A program made the position numbers and the translations under genes. A stretch of DNA of 64,000 bases from Acidobacteriota bacterium (GTDB lineage: Bacteria > Acidobacteriota > Blastocatellia > RBC074): positions 162,190 through 226,189 of the forward strand of contig JAFDVI010000013.1 of NCBI GenBank assembly GCA_018269055.1. Direction: 5' to 3'. Shown one piece after another: positions 17,837 through 27,044 of this stretch (the first letter of the stretch is position 1; each line of letters begins with the position of its first letter). Under the pieces are notes generated by a model. It had not been told where the DNA came from. It saw nothing but the letters and a program-made list of their open reading frames with translations, and made no database searches.

Positions 17837-19081
17837 TTAAAACGGAATCAACGAGCCTTGTGGGTCGAATAGGTTCATGGGCTGGCCGACGATTTCCACT
17901 TTGCCTTTCACTTCTGCCAGCGCGGCGTCCGATACGTACATCTCGCCCAAATGCAACGTATCCTGAATTCGAACCAGCTTTTTGGGCTTGTGCGGATCGT
18001 GGCTGGCGCGAATGCCCCAGTCCAGAGCTTGCCGATCCGTCGGCGCGACGATCGGCAGCATGAAGTGTTCATAAAATCCGCTGGTGATGCCGTTCATATA
18101 CGTCACGTCCCAATCAATTTTGTCAGCCAACCGTCGTGTCGTGACATCCGCCAAGCCAATGCCGCAAGCATTGCCGTGCGACACATCCGTCAGATCAGTA
18201 ATGACGATGGATTTGATGTCGGGAAACGGCGGTTCGTCGGACGAACCGCGAATCCGCATTCGCCCGATGATGTTCGGGTCCATTCCCGAACCGCTGATGT
18301 TTTTGCCGATTTGATCCACGACCAACACATCAATTTCATTCAGCGGAAAACTCGGCAATTTGGCTTTGGCGATGTCGAGCAGTACCGGTTCGCGCGCCAG
18401 AATTTCTGCTGGTGTCAGGGTTTCGATAATTGCCGTTTCGTCATAAGCGTTTTCGACAATCCCCACGCCCAGCAGCACCTTTCCCGTTTCCAGAATTTTG
18501 CGTCCGGCTTGCGGCATCAACACTTTCAATCCGTGAACGCCAAAACTGTGAATCGCATTGGCCAATCGCTCTTTGCCCAACCCGATGATGCTCATTTTGA
18601 CCAATCCGCTTTCGTAGGTGCCGTGAAAGGCCGTGTGCGGTTTGATGCGGTTGACCAGAATGATGCCGTCGGAATCGTGCGCGTATTTATCCATGTACAG
18701 TGGCAATTCCAATCCACCGTTGTCCAATTGCACGACTTCCATAGAAGACCGAATCGGGCAGCCCATGGTTTCTTCTGTAATGCCGTAAGTCGCCAAAATT
18801 TCCTGCTGACCTTCGGCTGTGGCTCCGCCGTGGCTGCCCATTGCCGGGAAAACGAACGGAGCGCCGCCTTTGGCTTTGATGGCGTTGACGACCGCGCCGA
18901 CGATGCGCGCGATGTTGGCAATTCCTCGGCTGCCAGCGCCGATGGCGATGCTCGCGCCGGGCGCGATGTTCAGCTTGGCAGAAACTTGTTCGATGACGGT
19001 TTGTTCAATATCGCCGAGCGATGTGCTGTCAAATTGCTGGCGGATTTTGGTGAATAGGTACTCGCTCATAAGTGTTCTCAT
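17837..19081 (-). CDS. LarA-like (lactate racemase N-domain family) protein
   Basis: The 414-residue product resembles the nickel-pincer lactate racemase LarA/DUF2088 superfamily. It has a GAGSRGIAN glycine-rich motif (about 48-56), a PFVFPAMGSHGGAT segment (about 76-89) carrying the conserved SHG, and VNRIKPHTAF (about 141-150) with conserved Lys/His. Length is close to LarA's 420-odd residues. LarA itself needs a nickel-pincer nucleotide made by LarB/C/E; none of these is in the window. The reaction may therefore be another racemisation or epimerisation of a 2-hydroxy acid. No signal peptide is seen, so it is cytoplasmic. ATG 19069, four codons further in, is an alternative start; neither has a strong Shine-Dalgarno sequence. 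Confidence 0.75.
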   Translation of the reverse strand: MRTLMSEYLFTKIRQQFDSTSLGDIEQTVIEQVSAKLNIAPGASIAIGAGSRGIANIARIVGAVVNAIKAKGGAPFVFPAMGSHGGATAEGQQEILATYGITEETMGCPIRSSMEVVQLDNGGLELPLYMDKYAHDSDGIILVNRIKPHTAFHGTYESGLVKMSIIGLGKERLANAIHSFGVHGLKVLMPQAGRKILETGKVLLGVGIVENAYDETAIIETLTPAEILAREPVLLDIAKAKLPSFPLNEIDVLVVDQIGKNISGSGMDPNIIGRMRIRGSSDEPPFPDIKSIVITDLTDVSHGNACGIGLADVTTRRLADKIDWDVTYMNGITSGFYEHFMLPIVAPTDRQALDWGIRASHDPHKPKKLVRIQDTLHLGEMYVSDAALAEVKGKVEIVGQPMNLFDPQGSLIPF

Positions 19082-19208
19082 CCCAATGATAAAATTGGAG
19101 AAACCGATTTAGCACCGATGACCACGGAAAAAACAGAGCCGTGAATTTTTGACGATCTCAATTACTACGGAAGCCTGTCGCGTAACCAATGGCCGGGTTG
19201 CCTGGATT

Positions 19209-19607
19209 TTATCTCAGCCAAAGACGATTGACGCCGTAAGCGTCAAAGGCTGCATCTACACCCACGATGGTAAATCCTTCGACCTCCGCTTGTGCAATTA
19301 GCAAACGGTCAAAGGGATCTTTGTGATGAAAAGGCAGGCGTTCGACCAAATCGAGATGCGCCAATCCTATGTCCAACAAGATGAGGTCATTGTTGTTGAT
19401 CTCTGTTTGCACAATCTGCCGGATGGATTGCGGCAATTGCAATTTACCGATGGAAACTTTGATCGCCACTTCCCAGGGGCTGGCACTGCTCAGATAAATC
19501 CGGTTGCTTTTGTCTTCGAGTAGCTCTCTGGTTGGCTCAGGTAAACTCTTGCCAAGACTGGCGACAGCGAACCAGAGAAATGTATGCGTGTCCAGCAAAA
19601 GGTTCAT
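19209..19607 (-). CDS. PIN-domain toxin, VapC-like ribonuclease
   Basis: The 132-residue PIN domain has the four acidic residues expected at the active site: Asp6 (LLLDTHTFLW), Glu46 (SPWEVAIK), Asp97/Asp100 (HKDPFDRLL) and Asp118 (GVDAAF). The subfamily with DTHTFLW and HKDPFDR is the type II toxin group paired with Phd/YefM-type antitoxins. It should cleave RNA in a Mg2+-dependent way. Its ATG overlaps the stop codon of the antitoxin gene by four bases, which indicates translational coupling. Confidence 0.92.
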   Translation of the reverse strand: MNLLLDTHTFLWFAVASLGKSLPEPTRELLEDKSNRIYLSSASPWEVAIKVSIGKLQLPQSIRQIVQTEINNNDLILLDIGLAHLDLVERLPFHHKDPFDRLLIAQAEVEGFTIVGVDAAFDAYGVNRLWLR

Positions 19608-19858
19608 GGCATGTACTCGGCGAAATCTTCCAGCGGTTCGTCGAAATCGGGACTCATCCAGGCTGCCCCTTTAGTCAATCCGCTTTGGCGACGTTTGGAA
19701 ACCGAGCCCTCTTCAATTGTTTGTTCGCCGACGGCAGTCAATTTCGCCACCGGTTGGTTGCTGGCAGTGATAATGATTTCCTGGCCGCGTTTGAGTCGTG
19801 CAAGCAAGTCTTTGACCGAAATGTCCAGTTCTGAAATGTCTATGGCAATGGCGGACAT
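19604..19858 (-). CDS. Antitoxin of the Phd/YefM type, partner of the PIN toxin
   Basis: The product has 84 residues. The N-terminal half (DISELDISVKDLLARLKRGQ) matches the DNA-binding dimerisation fold of Phd/YefM antitoxins, with the typical IITASNQPVAKL strand. The acidic C-terminus (SPDFDEPLEDFAEYMP) would wrap around the toxin. AGGAG precedes the ATG by 8 bases. As in other type II systems, the antitoxin-toxin complex probably represses this promoter. Confidence 0.9.
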   Translation of the reverse strand: MSAIAIDISELDISVKDLLARLKRGQEIIITASNQPVAKLTAVGEQTIEEGSVSKRRQSGLTKGAAWMSPDFDEPLEDFAEYMP

Positions 19859-19925
19859 AATTAAAACTCCTTTCGCTGCAAAGCGCGGCCAGTATACCGC
19901 ACGAACTCGGTGATATGCTCCAGGT

Positions 19926-21548
19926 TCATTTTTTCAGTAGCGACTCGTGGAATTCATACCGAGCGCGCACCTTATCGGCTTCGGCGCGTGTGTTCACGTC
20001 AATGATCATTCGTTGGTTGGCTTTGAAGGTCGGCCAGTTCGGCAACCCCTTGCCGTTCGGATTGCCCGTTTTGATGAAGTTGGCAAAGTATTCCTGCATT
20101 CCCTTCGACACTTTGTAATCGTCCGGCGTCCAGGCGTAAACCTTATTGCCGTCCAGATTGCCCATTGCGTATTCGATTTCAGCGGAATGCACTGCGCCGC
20201 GCGGAGCCGGACGAGGAGGGCCAGCGTTCGGTTGTGGATTGCGAATGACGCCGCCCGCCAAGCCTGCTTGCGCGTTGCCCATTTCAGGACGCATCGCCGG
20301 GCGTGGTCGGTCATAGCGGTAATAGTACGTCGGTTTGCCGCCGGTTTTGGTCGCCAACTCCACCCATTTCCACGTGCTGAAGGCGATAAAGCGATCGCCA
20401 GCCAAATCGCGCGCGGCGTCCATTACTTCGCTTTCGTTGCTTGCAGGATAGAGTTTGAACACCTGCTCGCCTTTACCCGGATAGAGTCGTTCGATCGCTT
20501 TCTTGTAATTTTCCACCGTGGGCGTTTCGCGCCCCAGTACGGCGAAATAACCCGATTCTTCGGAGTTCGATCCGGCCAGCAATGGAACGTGCGCTTGTTC
20601 GCCAGCGGCAAAAATTGCTGCCGGGTCTTTCGGGAAAAAGTACCCATCCACGACCGGCGAAAACCGCGGCAAGCCGGGTTTCGCAGTCGCTTCCAGCAAT
20701 TGATCGGCGGGCATTGCGCGCAAAGCCGTCAGCGAATCCTTGCCGATTGCTTGCCCGAATTTGACGCCCGCTTGTTCGCCATCGCTGAGCGGAGTCGCCG
20801 ACAACGCGCCCATAATCGAACCGCTTTCGCCGATGGCTCCGGCAATCAGATTCTTTGACAACGGCGAAGCCATTTGCGCGCTGACGGCGATGGAACCGGC
20901 GGATTCACCGGCAATCGTTACTTTTTTCGGGTCGCCGCCGAACGCAGCGATGTTTTCCTGCACCCATTTCAGCGCCGCGTATTGATCAAACAGCGCGTAA
21001 TTGCCGGAGGAATGATTCGGCGATTCTTTGGTCAGTTCCGGGTGTGCCATGAAGCCAAACACGCCCAGCCGGTAACTGATCGTCACGGCGACGATGCCTT
21101 TGGTCGCCATGCTTTCGCCGTCGTAGCGCGGTTCGGAACCATCGCCCGCCATAAAGCCGCCGCCAAAAAAGTACACCAGCACGGGCAACTTCTCTTTGCC
21201 GGTTTTGGCGGGCGTCCAAACGTTCAGGTACAGGCAATCTTCGCTCATGCCGTCGGAGCGAAAATTCATGTCACCGAAAATCGCGCGCTGCATGCAGCGC
21301 GGGCCGAACTTGTCGGCCTTGCGCACGCCTGTCCAGTTTTTGACCGGTTGCGGCGGTTTCCAGCGGAAATCGCCAACCGGCGGAGCGCCAAAAGGAACGC
21401 CTTTGAAACTGCGGACGCCGGATTTTTCGACCACGCCTTCCAGCGTGCCGTTTGCGATTTTGACCTGCGTTTGCGCGAGCGTACTCGCGGCAAGGCTTGT
21501 TACCAGCAAAACTGCGAAGCAAAAAGCGTGTTGGGTTTTGAGTCTCAT
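19926..21548 (-). CDS. Exported type-B carboxylesterase
   Basis: From ATG 21548 the product has 540 residues. It starts with a Sec signal (cleavage after STLA, about residue 25) and belongs to the type-B carboxylesterase/para-nitrobenzyl esterase family. The nucleophile is in GESAG (214-218, Ser216), the acid in SNSEES (Glu330 or 331), and the base is His454 (GAVHSAE). The oxyanion-hole motif YFFGGGF is at about 126-132, and the disulfide/family motif SEDCLYLN is at 102-109. It hydrolyses carboxylic esters outside the cytoplasm; natural substrate unknown. GAGGAAAG before the ATG supports this start. The open frame extending to 21725 runs through the palindrome at 21574-21653. Confidence 0.94.
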   Translation of the reverse strand: MRLKTQHAFCFAVLLVTSLAASTLAQTQVKIANGTLEGVVEKSGVRSFKGVPFGAPPVGDFRWKPPQPVKNWTGVRKADKFGPRCMQRAIFGDMNFRSDGMSEDCLYLNVWTPAKTGKEKLPVLVYFFGGGFMAGDGSEPRYDGESMATKGIVAVTISYRLGVFGFMAHPELTKESPNHSSGNYALFDQYAALKWVQENIAAFGGDPKKVTIAGESAGSIAVSAQMASPLSKNLIAGAIGESGSIMGALSATPLSDGEQAGVKFGQAIGKDSLTALRAMPADQLLEATAKPGLPRFSPVVDGYFFPKDPAAIFAAGEQAHVPLLAGSNSEESGYFAVLGRETPTVENYKKAIERLYPGKGEQVFKLYPASNESEVMDAARDLAGDRFIAFSTWKWVELATKTGGKPTYYYRYDRPRPAMRPEMGNAQAGLAGGVIRNPQPNAGPPRPAPRGAVHSAEIEYAMGNLDGNKVYAWTPDDYKVSKGMQEYFANFIKTGNPNGKGLPNWPTFKANQRMIIDVNTRAEADKVRARYEFHESLLKK

Positions 21549-21573
21549 TTCAATTCTTTCCTCTGAAAAAAAA

Positions 21574-21653
21574 GTAGCGCAACCAGCCATGGTTGCGTAA
21601 TCCCAGGCAAAAACGAATTCAGGAAACAGCGCAACCATGGCTGGTTGCGCTAC
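21574..21653. repeat. GTAG/CTAC-bounded palindromic element, copy 3
   Basis: The arms at 21574-21597 (beginning GTAGCGCAACCAGCCATGG) and 21630-21653 are perfect 24-nt complements with a 32-base loop. Each arm folds on itself (CGCAACC...GGTTGCG). The arms are identical to those at 58368-58446, whereas the loop sequences differ. Confidence 0.9.
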
Positions 21654-21721
21654 TTTCGCCGTACGATGTTGATTGTTGTATGTATTGTCGCTTGCGGGCG
21701 ACAACTTTATCCGTTGGCTTA

Positions 21722-22912
21722 TCACTTGCCAGCCGACTGAAACAGCTTCTGCGCGTAATCGTTCAGGTAATGCCGCCAGTTGATCCAGGTATGCCCACCT
21801 GCGCTGACGTTCATTTCATGCCGGATGTTACGCTTTTTCAAAATCTCGTCCAGGTTTTTTGAACCACTGAAAGCAAGCGTGTCTTTTTCGCCGACGCTGA
21901 CCGAAAACAGTTTGATCTGTTTATTGGCTTTCTCGGCATTATCCAGCAGAGCCGCGTTGCGTTTTTCAAAATCTGCCGAGGTTTGTGGATTGACGCCCGC
22001 GCTCCATACGCCGACATAGGCAAACTGATCGGGATTGCTGCCGACGACGCGCATCGTCTGGCCGCCGCCCATCGAAAGCCCTGCGATGGCGCGATTCGGG
22101 CTGCCTGGCAACACGCGATAGGTCTTTTCAACGAACGGCACAATGTCTTTCAGCAGTTCGCTGACGAACCGATCCTGGAACGCGGCGGTTGCCGCCGGAT
22201 CGGGCGGTACTCCCGGAACCACTGGCGGACGGGGCAAACTACCATTGGGCATCACCACCAACATCGGTTTGGCTTTTCCGGCGGCAATCAAATTGTCCAG
22301 GATAAACCCCGCGCGGCCAATCGTGCTCCAACCGGAATCTTCATCGCCGCCGCCGTGCAACAAATAAAAAACCGGATACCTGTTTTTGCCGCTATCGTAC
22401 CCCGGCGGGAAGTAAATGTGCAGCCTGCGCTCTTCATTCAGCGTTGTGGATTGGTACCAAACCTTGCGAATCTCACCGTGCGGAACGGCTTTGCTGTCTT
22501 GAAACGCGGCGTTTGCTCCGGGCAGGAAAAACATATTGTCCACGCTGGTGACGCCTTGTTTGATCATGGCGTTTTTCGGATCCAGCGTGCGAACGCCATC
22601 CACGGTGAACGAATAGCTGTAAAAATCCGGGGGCAAGGGCCCGACGGTGAGCGACCAAACGCCTTGTTCGTCTTTGGTCAGTTTTCCGCCTTGTCCCAGT
22701 CCTTGCGGAATCCAGTCGCCGCCGACGGTGACTTCCGAGGCTTTCGGCGCGTAGATGCGAAAGACCACGCGTCCATCCGAAAGCACTTCCGGCGATTTGA
22801 GCGTGTCGTTTGGAGTAGGTTGGCGCTGCGCGGGTTGAGCGAATGCGGCGGAGCAAAGCGCGGAAAGCAGCAGGAACAATCCCGCGATTGATGAACTCTT
22901 TTGACGAATCAT
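21722..22912 (-). CDS. Exported esterase, CE1/enterochelin-esterase-like with E-set domain (paralogue)
   Basis: The 396-residue product has the same plan as the esterase at 12372-13577: a Sec leader (cleavage after AAFA, residue 25), an E-set domain (about 40-125) and an alpha/beta-hydrolase. GLSMGG is at 278-283 (Ser280), LLHGGGD at about 184-190, and [14 protein letters not shown] near the end bears the catalytic His. The two paralogues share the segments YPxFYLLHG and [11 protein letters not shown] almost unchanged. GGGAG precedes the ATG. It lies directly downstream of TonB receptor 1 on the same strand, though a strong terminator separates them. Together they suggest import of an esterified polymer fragment. 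Confidence 0.9.
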   Translation of the reverse strand: MIRQKSSSIAGLFLLLSALCSAAFAQPAQRQPTPNDTLKSPEVLSDGRVVFRIYAPKASEVTVGGDWIPQGLGQGGKLTKDEQGVWSLTVGPLPPDFYSYSFTVDGVRTLDPKNAMIKQGVTSVDNMFFLPGANAAFQDSKAVPHGEIRKVWYQSTTLNEERRLHIYFPPGYDSGKNRYPVFYLLHGGGDEDSGWSTIGRAGFILDNLIAAGKAKPMLVVMPNGSLPRPPVVPGVPPDPAATAAFQDRFVSELLKDIVPFVEKTYRVLPGSPNRAIAGLSMGGGQTMRVVGSNPDQFAYVGVWSAGVNPQTSADFEKRNAALLDNAEKANKQIKLFSVSVGEKDTLAFSGSKNLDEILKKRNIRHEMNVSAGGHTWINWRHYLNDYAQKLFQSAGK

Positions 22913-22942
22913 AATTTTTGTCTCCCAGAAGCTTTAGAAAAA

Positions 22943-22976
22943 AGGCCGGATTCTTTTGCGGTAAAGAATCCGGCCT
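22943..22976 (-). terminator. Intrinsic terminator of TonB receptor 1
   Basis: A perfect 14-bp stem (22943-22956 with 22963-22976) closes a 6-base loop. On the minus strand it runs straight into a T-run (22937-22943), about 20 bases after the receptor stop codon. Confidence 0.92.
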
Positions 22977-22995
22977 GGGGGGTAGCTCAACCCGG

Positions 22996-25900
22996 TTAGA
23001 AGTTGATGCGTCCCGAAAGTTGCATCGTGCGTGGCGGACGCACAGAGTTGACAGCGCCAAAGCCCGTCAGGTTGGTTGTGCTGTTCGCCAGGTTGGTAAT
23101 CGTGGCGCTGTTGACGCCCGAAAACACCGCGCCCGTGTTAATGCCGTTGAATTGTGTGTGATTCAACGCGTTGAAAGCGTCCAGCCGCACCTCGAACTTG
23201 ACCTTCTCCTTAATGCTGAATTCTTTCGAGAGCGCCAAGTCCCAGCTATTGATCGGGGCGAAGCGCACGAAGTTACGTCCCGATTCATAACTGAAGCTGC
23301 CAAAGTTCGGAGATGCAAACGCCGTCACATCAAACTGCTTGTACGGGTCGCTGCTGTTGCCGGAACCCGGATTCTTCAACAGAACAATGCGATGGCCTTC
23401 GAGTTGTTGTGTTCCAGTTAAGCCATAGCCTGAAAGTCCGTTGATGGTTGCTGAAAGGTTGTAGGGTTCGCCCGTCACATAGCGATAGATGCCCGACAAC
23501 TGCCATCCGTTCAGGGCATAGCCCAAACCGGTATTGGTGGTGGCTCTCGGCAGATCCCAAACAAAGTTGACGTTGAAGTTGTGCGTGCGGTCGAAATCCA
23601 ACGGCCCGTAATTGGCGCGGCGTTGATCCAGAACGTGCGGTGCGCCAAATCCGTTGATGCCCGGCAGGTCATTCGTCTGCGTTCCCAGAACCTTGCTCCA
23701 GGTATAGTTCAAACCGAGCAACAACCCTTTCGTGTAACGGCGTTGCACAGAAGTCTGCAGCGAATGATAGTTGGAGCTTGACGACGGTTCGATAAACGAA
23801 ATGTTGCCAAAGCCCTGGTACGGACGCAGGAAGTCCACCGCCAGCGCGGATGCGCCATTAAACTGACCATTCGTCAAGGCCGGAGTCAGAGTTGGGTCCT
23901 GATTCGCAGCCAGGAAGCCCGCCCCGTAAGCCGGAGCGTTGATATTTCGGCGCTGCAGTTGATGTTGTGCTGATGTGCCGACGTAAGAAACGTCCAGCAC
24001 GGCGGAAAACGGCAGTTTGTATTGAATGCCCAGGTTATAGGCATACGTGGTCGGAACTTTGCCCTGACGGTCAAACGCAACCAGACTGGGCGGCGCCAGC
24101 AACAGTTGCCCTTGATTGAGTTGGCTGACCAACCCAAAGTTAAAGGTCGGTTCGAGCGTGACCGGGGGATTGCGCACCAGGTCAAACACCGTGTTGCCTT
24201 GCGGGCGGTCATAGAAAATGCCGAGGCCGCCACGGATGACCAGCGATTGCCTGCCGGTTACGTCATAGCCAAATCCAAAGCGCGGGGCAAACTGAATTCC
24301 GCGATTGCGGTACGTGCCGCGCTCCAATCCAGCCCCGGCCTGCACCACGCCATTGGTGATTGATCCTGAGTTGGGCACGATGCGGCCAATGTAAACGCTG
24401 GCCAGCGTATTGGCCGCCGTGGGAATGAACCCGGTCACTAACAACCGAGGATCCACTGCGCGCCGGCTGTCGCCGGTGCAAGGATTCGTGTTGTTGACAC
24501 AGACCGGGCGATAGAGCACTGATGCGTTCGCCGCATTGAACCGGTCGGGCAGGAAGTTGGAGGCCTGCAAATCTTCGTCGTATTGCGGTTGAATCCAGTA
24601 GAACCGAGCGCCGTAATCCAACGTCAATTTGCTCGACACTTTCCAGTTATCCTGAGCGAAGAATTCGACGTTGTTATAGCGGTATTTGCCGATCACATAC
24701 GCCGAAGCCTGATTGAAGGTGTTGTAGATACCCAACGCCGCATTCGCAAAGGCAAACTGCGAGTCAAGCGGGTTGCTGGCGTTGTCGGAGAAGTTGTATT
24801 GGCCGTTATTGTTGGCAAAGCTACTTTGCGGTTTGAAACTGTTCTGCCAAAAACCGCCAAATTTGAATGCGTGCGAACGATAAATCTTCGACAGGCTCAC
24901 AGACCAGTCACGCGTCGTATTGAAATTGTAGAACGGCGCGTTGTTCGAACCGATGTTCGGCGCATTGGCGACGCGTCCGCCAAAGACAAATTGTGGCGGC
25001 ATATCCAATTGCACTGCACCGGGGAACAGCACGGGAATTCCTGTCAACCCCAACCCCGCGCGGCTGAACTTGGGATTGTTGGGCAAAATGTCAATGAAGT
25101 TGTGGCTTTGTCCAAAAGTTACTTCCAGCACCGAGGTCGGGCTTAAGGAGCCGGTCACCGAACCGGACACGCTGTAGCGATTGTTCGGGAATTTCGCCGA
25201 AAAGTCCGGCATGTTCGTGCCGAGCACAAAGGAACCGTAGGCGAAAATCGGGCTGTTTTTGTTGTAAAGATATTTGCCCGTGACGTGCCATTTCTCATTC
25301 ACGTTCCAGTCTCCGCGATACAAATCCTGCCGTTGCGGGGCACTGTCCGGATCCTGCGTCTGGTAGTTGTAGTTCGCACCGGGGATATTGATGTTGGGCG
25401 TGGGATAAATGCTCAGGATTTTCAGCCCTAAAGGATAGAGCCGATTGGCTGGAATTTTGCCCAACACCCCACCATCTTTGAAACAGCCACTGGTGTCATT
25501 GGCGTTGCACGGCGCGTTCAAGGTGTAATCCTTAATGTAGGGGAATAACTTGCCGGTGTTGTCGGTCGTTTGCGAAAAGTCGCCAGCCCGTTCCAATGCC
25601 GTTGGCACGCGCACCTGACGCGGCGTGTTCGTATTCAGGCGCTTTTGATGTTCCTGGCTGAAGAAGAAAAAGAACTTGTCTTTATCCTTGTTGAATACAC
25701 CGGGAATGTAGGCTGGACCGCCAATCGTGTAACCAATGTCTCGCTGGTCCAGGCGAGGTTTGGTGATCTTGTTGGTCGGCGTGCTGTTCCGGTTGTTGAG
25801 CCAGGTATTGGCGTTCATGCCGTCGTGACGGCGGAATGTGTAAAACGATCCGTGAAAATCTTTCGTCCCACTGCGCGTCACGGCGCTGATCTGTGCGCCC

Positions 25901-26598
25901 GCCGAACGGCCATATTCGGCCTGATAGTTTGAAGTCAGCACCTTGAATTCGGCAATCGCATCCAGGTTGACGGAAATCATCGTTCCATTGTTGCCGGTGT
26001 CCACGATGGCTACACCGTCGAGTTGGAGGTTATTCGCGCTGGTGCGCAAACCGTTGGCTGCAACGTTCGTGATTGCATCACTGTTACCGACGTTATTGTT
26101 GAACACGACACCCGTTGCGACCGAGGCCAGATTGACGAAGCCGCGTCCGTTGACGGCGATGTTGCGTACGATTTCACCCTGCACCGCGTAAGATCGTTCG
26201 GCGCTCTCGGATTGCACTTGTGTGGCTTCCGCCGTGACGGTGACGGTTTCGCTGGCGGCGCCGACTTCCAACGTGATGTCGCCAAGTGTCATTTTGTCGT
26301 TCGCCACCAGAAGCAAACCAGTGCGTTCGGATTTTTTGAAGCCTTTGGCTTCAATGGACAGCGTGTAGGTGCCGGGCGGCACGGTCGGAAAGACGAAACG
26401 TCCTTCGTTGTCAGTTGTCGCCGAAAGCGAAAAACTTTTGCCTGCATCAGAAATTTTGACCGAAGCCCCACGAATCGCGGCGTTGTTCTGGTCGGCGATA
26501 CTTCCTGCAATCGAACCGCTCGTGGTTTGCGCAAAAGCCAAACTCGTCAGTGCGATTGCCAGGAGGAGAAAACTGCTGAGTCGAGTAACCCTGTGCAT
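22996..26598 (-). CDS. TonB-dependent receptor, Oar-like, with N-terminal carboxypeptidase-regulatory domain (receptor 1)
   Basis: From ATG 26598 the product has 1200 residues: a Sec leader (cleavage after LAFA, about 22), a carboxypeptidase-regulatory-like Ig domain (about 26-110, GSIAGSIADQNNAAIRGASV) and a plug domain (about 130-260) with the GRGFVNLASV segment. A large beta-barrel ends in the aromatic GRINF typical of outer-membrane proteins. Such Oar-type receptors are hallmarks of Acidobacteria and import oligosaccharides, peptides or other large ligands using TonB energy. GGAGG lies 9 bases before the ATG. The frame remains open upstream to 26850 without a better start. The genes for an exported esterase and a carboxylesterase follow on the same strand. 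Confidence 0.93.
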   Translation of the reverse strand: MHRVTRLSSFLLLAIALTSLAFAQTTSGSIAGSIADQNNAAIRGASVKISDAGKSFSLSATTDNEGRFVFPTVPPGTYTLSIEAKGFKKSERTGLLLVANDKMTLGDITLEVGAASETVTVTAEATQVQSESAERSYAVQGEIVRNIAVNGRGFVNLASVATGVVFNNNVGNSDAITNVAANGLRTSANNLQLDGVAIVDTGNNGTMISVNLDAIAEFKVLTSNYQAEYGRSAGAQISAVTRSGTKDFHGSFYTFRRHDGMNANTWLNNRNSTPTNKITKPRLDQRDIGYTIGGPAYIPGVFNKDKDKFFFFFSQEHQKRLNTNTPRQVRVPTALERAGDFSQTTDNTGKLFPYIKDYTLNAPCNANDTSGCFKDGGVLGKIPANRLYPLGLKILSIYPTPNINIPGANYNYQTQDPDSAPQRQDLYRGDWNVNEKWHVTGKYLYNKNSPIFAYGSFVLGTNMPDFSAKFPNNRYSVSGSVTGSLSPTSVLEVTFGQSHNFIDILPNNPKFSRAGLGLTGIPVLFPGAVQLDMPPQFVFGGRVANAPNIGSNNAPFYNFNTTRDWSVSLSKIYRSHAFKFGGFWQNSFKPQSSFANNNGQYNFSDNASNPLDSQFAFANAALGIYNTFNQASAYVIGKYRYNNVEFFAQDNWKVSSKLTLDYGARFYWIQPQYDEDLQASNFLPDRFNAANASVLYRPVCVNNTNPCTGDSRRAVDPRLLVTGFIPTAANTLASVYIGRIVPNSGSITNGVVQAGAGLERGTYRNRGIQFAPRFGFGYDVTGRQSLVIRGGLGIFYDRPQGNTVFDLVRNPPVTLEPTFNFGLVSQLNQGQLLLAPPSLVAFDRQGKVPTTYAYNLGIQYKLPFSAVLDVSYVGTSAQHQLQRRNINAPAYGAGFLAANQDPTLTPALTNGQFNGASALAVDFLRPYQGFGNISFIEPSSSSNYHSLQTSVQRRYTKGLLLGLNYTWSKVLGTQTNDLPGINGFGAPHVLDQRRANYGPLDFDRTHNFNVNFVWDLPRATTNTGLGYALNGWQLSGIYRYVTGEPYNLSATINGLSGYGLTGTQQLEGHRIVLLKNPGSGNSSDPYKQFDVTAFASPNFGSFSYESGRNFVRFAPINSWDLALSKEFSIKEKVKFEVRLDAFNALNHTQFNGINTGAVFSGVNSATITNLANSTTNLTGFGAVNSVRPPRTMQLSGRINF

Positions 26599-27044
26599 AT
26601 CAAAATCCTCCGAAGTGATTGGTGAAGTTATTTTGGACACGTACGTCACAGACTCGGACGCACGCTTGGCGGCATAATGGCCTTCCTTGCCATTACTCCG
26701 GCCACGCAGTTGATTGAGTTGAAATGAATTCGAAGCCCAAGACCATCGGGCTTTTTTTTGTTTTCCCAGCAGATATTTTTGGTAAGCGGCGCGGAATATC
26801 GCACAACACTCGGAGAACTGCAATATCAGTTGGTCATTCCAACGGATCAAATTTGATTTTTTGGCTAAGGTTTTGAAATGGGAAGACTTAGCAAGTGACC
26901 GTGATAAGTGAAATAGACGTGCTCAACCAATTCTTTGCGAAATTCGACACACATCTTGTGCAGGTCTATAAGCTGTCGAATTGAAATTCTGACAAATCAG
27001 TCAGTGATTTGAATTCAAGTGCGAAAGGCGGAATTGCGAACAAA

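Noticed and set aside
17951..19057. Open frame of 368 codons on the plus strand
   Set aside because: It is antisense to the LarA-like gene, whose motifs are clear.
26733..26759. AAGCCC...GGGCTT hairpin followed by eight T on the plus strand
   Set aside because: It looks like a terminator, but no plus-strand gene lies upstream; both flanking genes are on the minus strand. It was not annotated.
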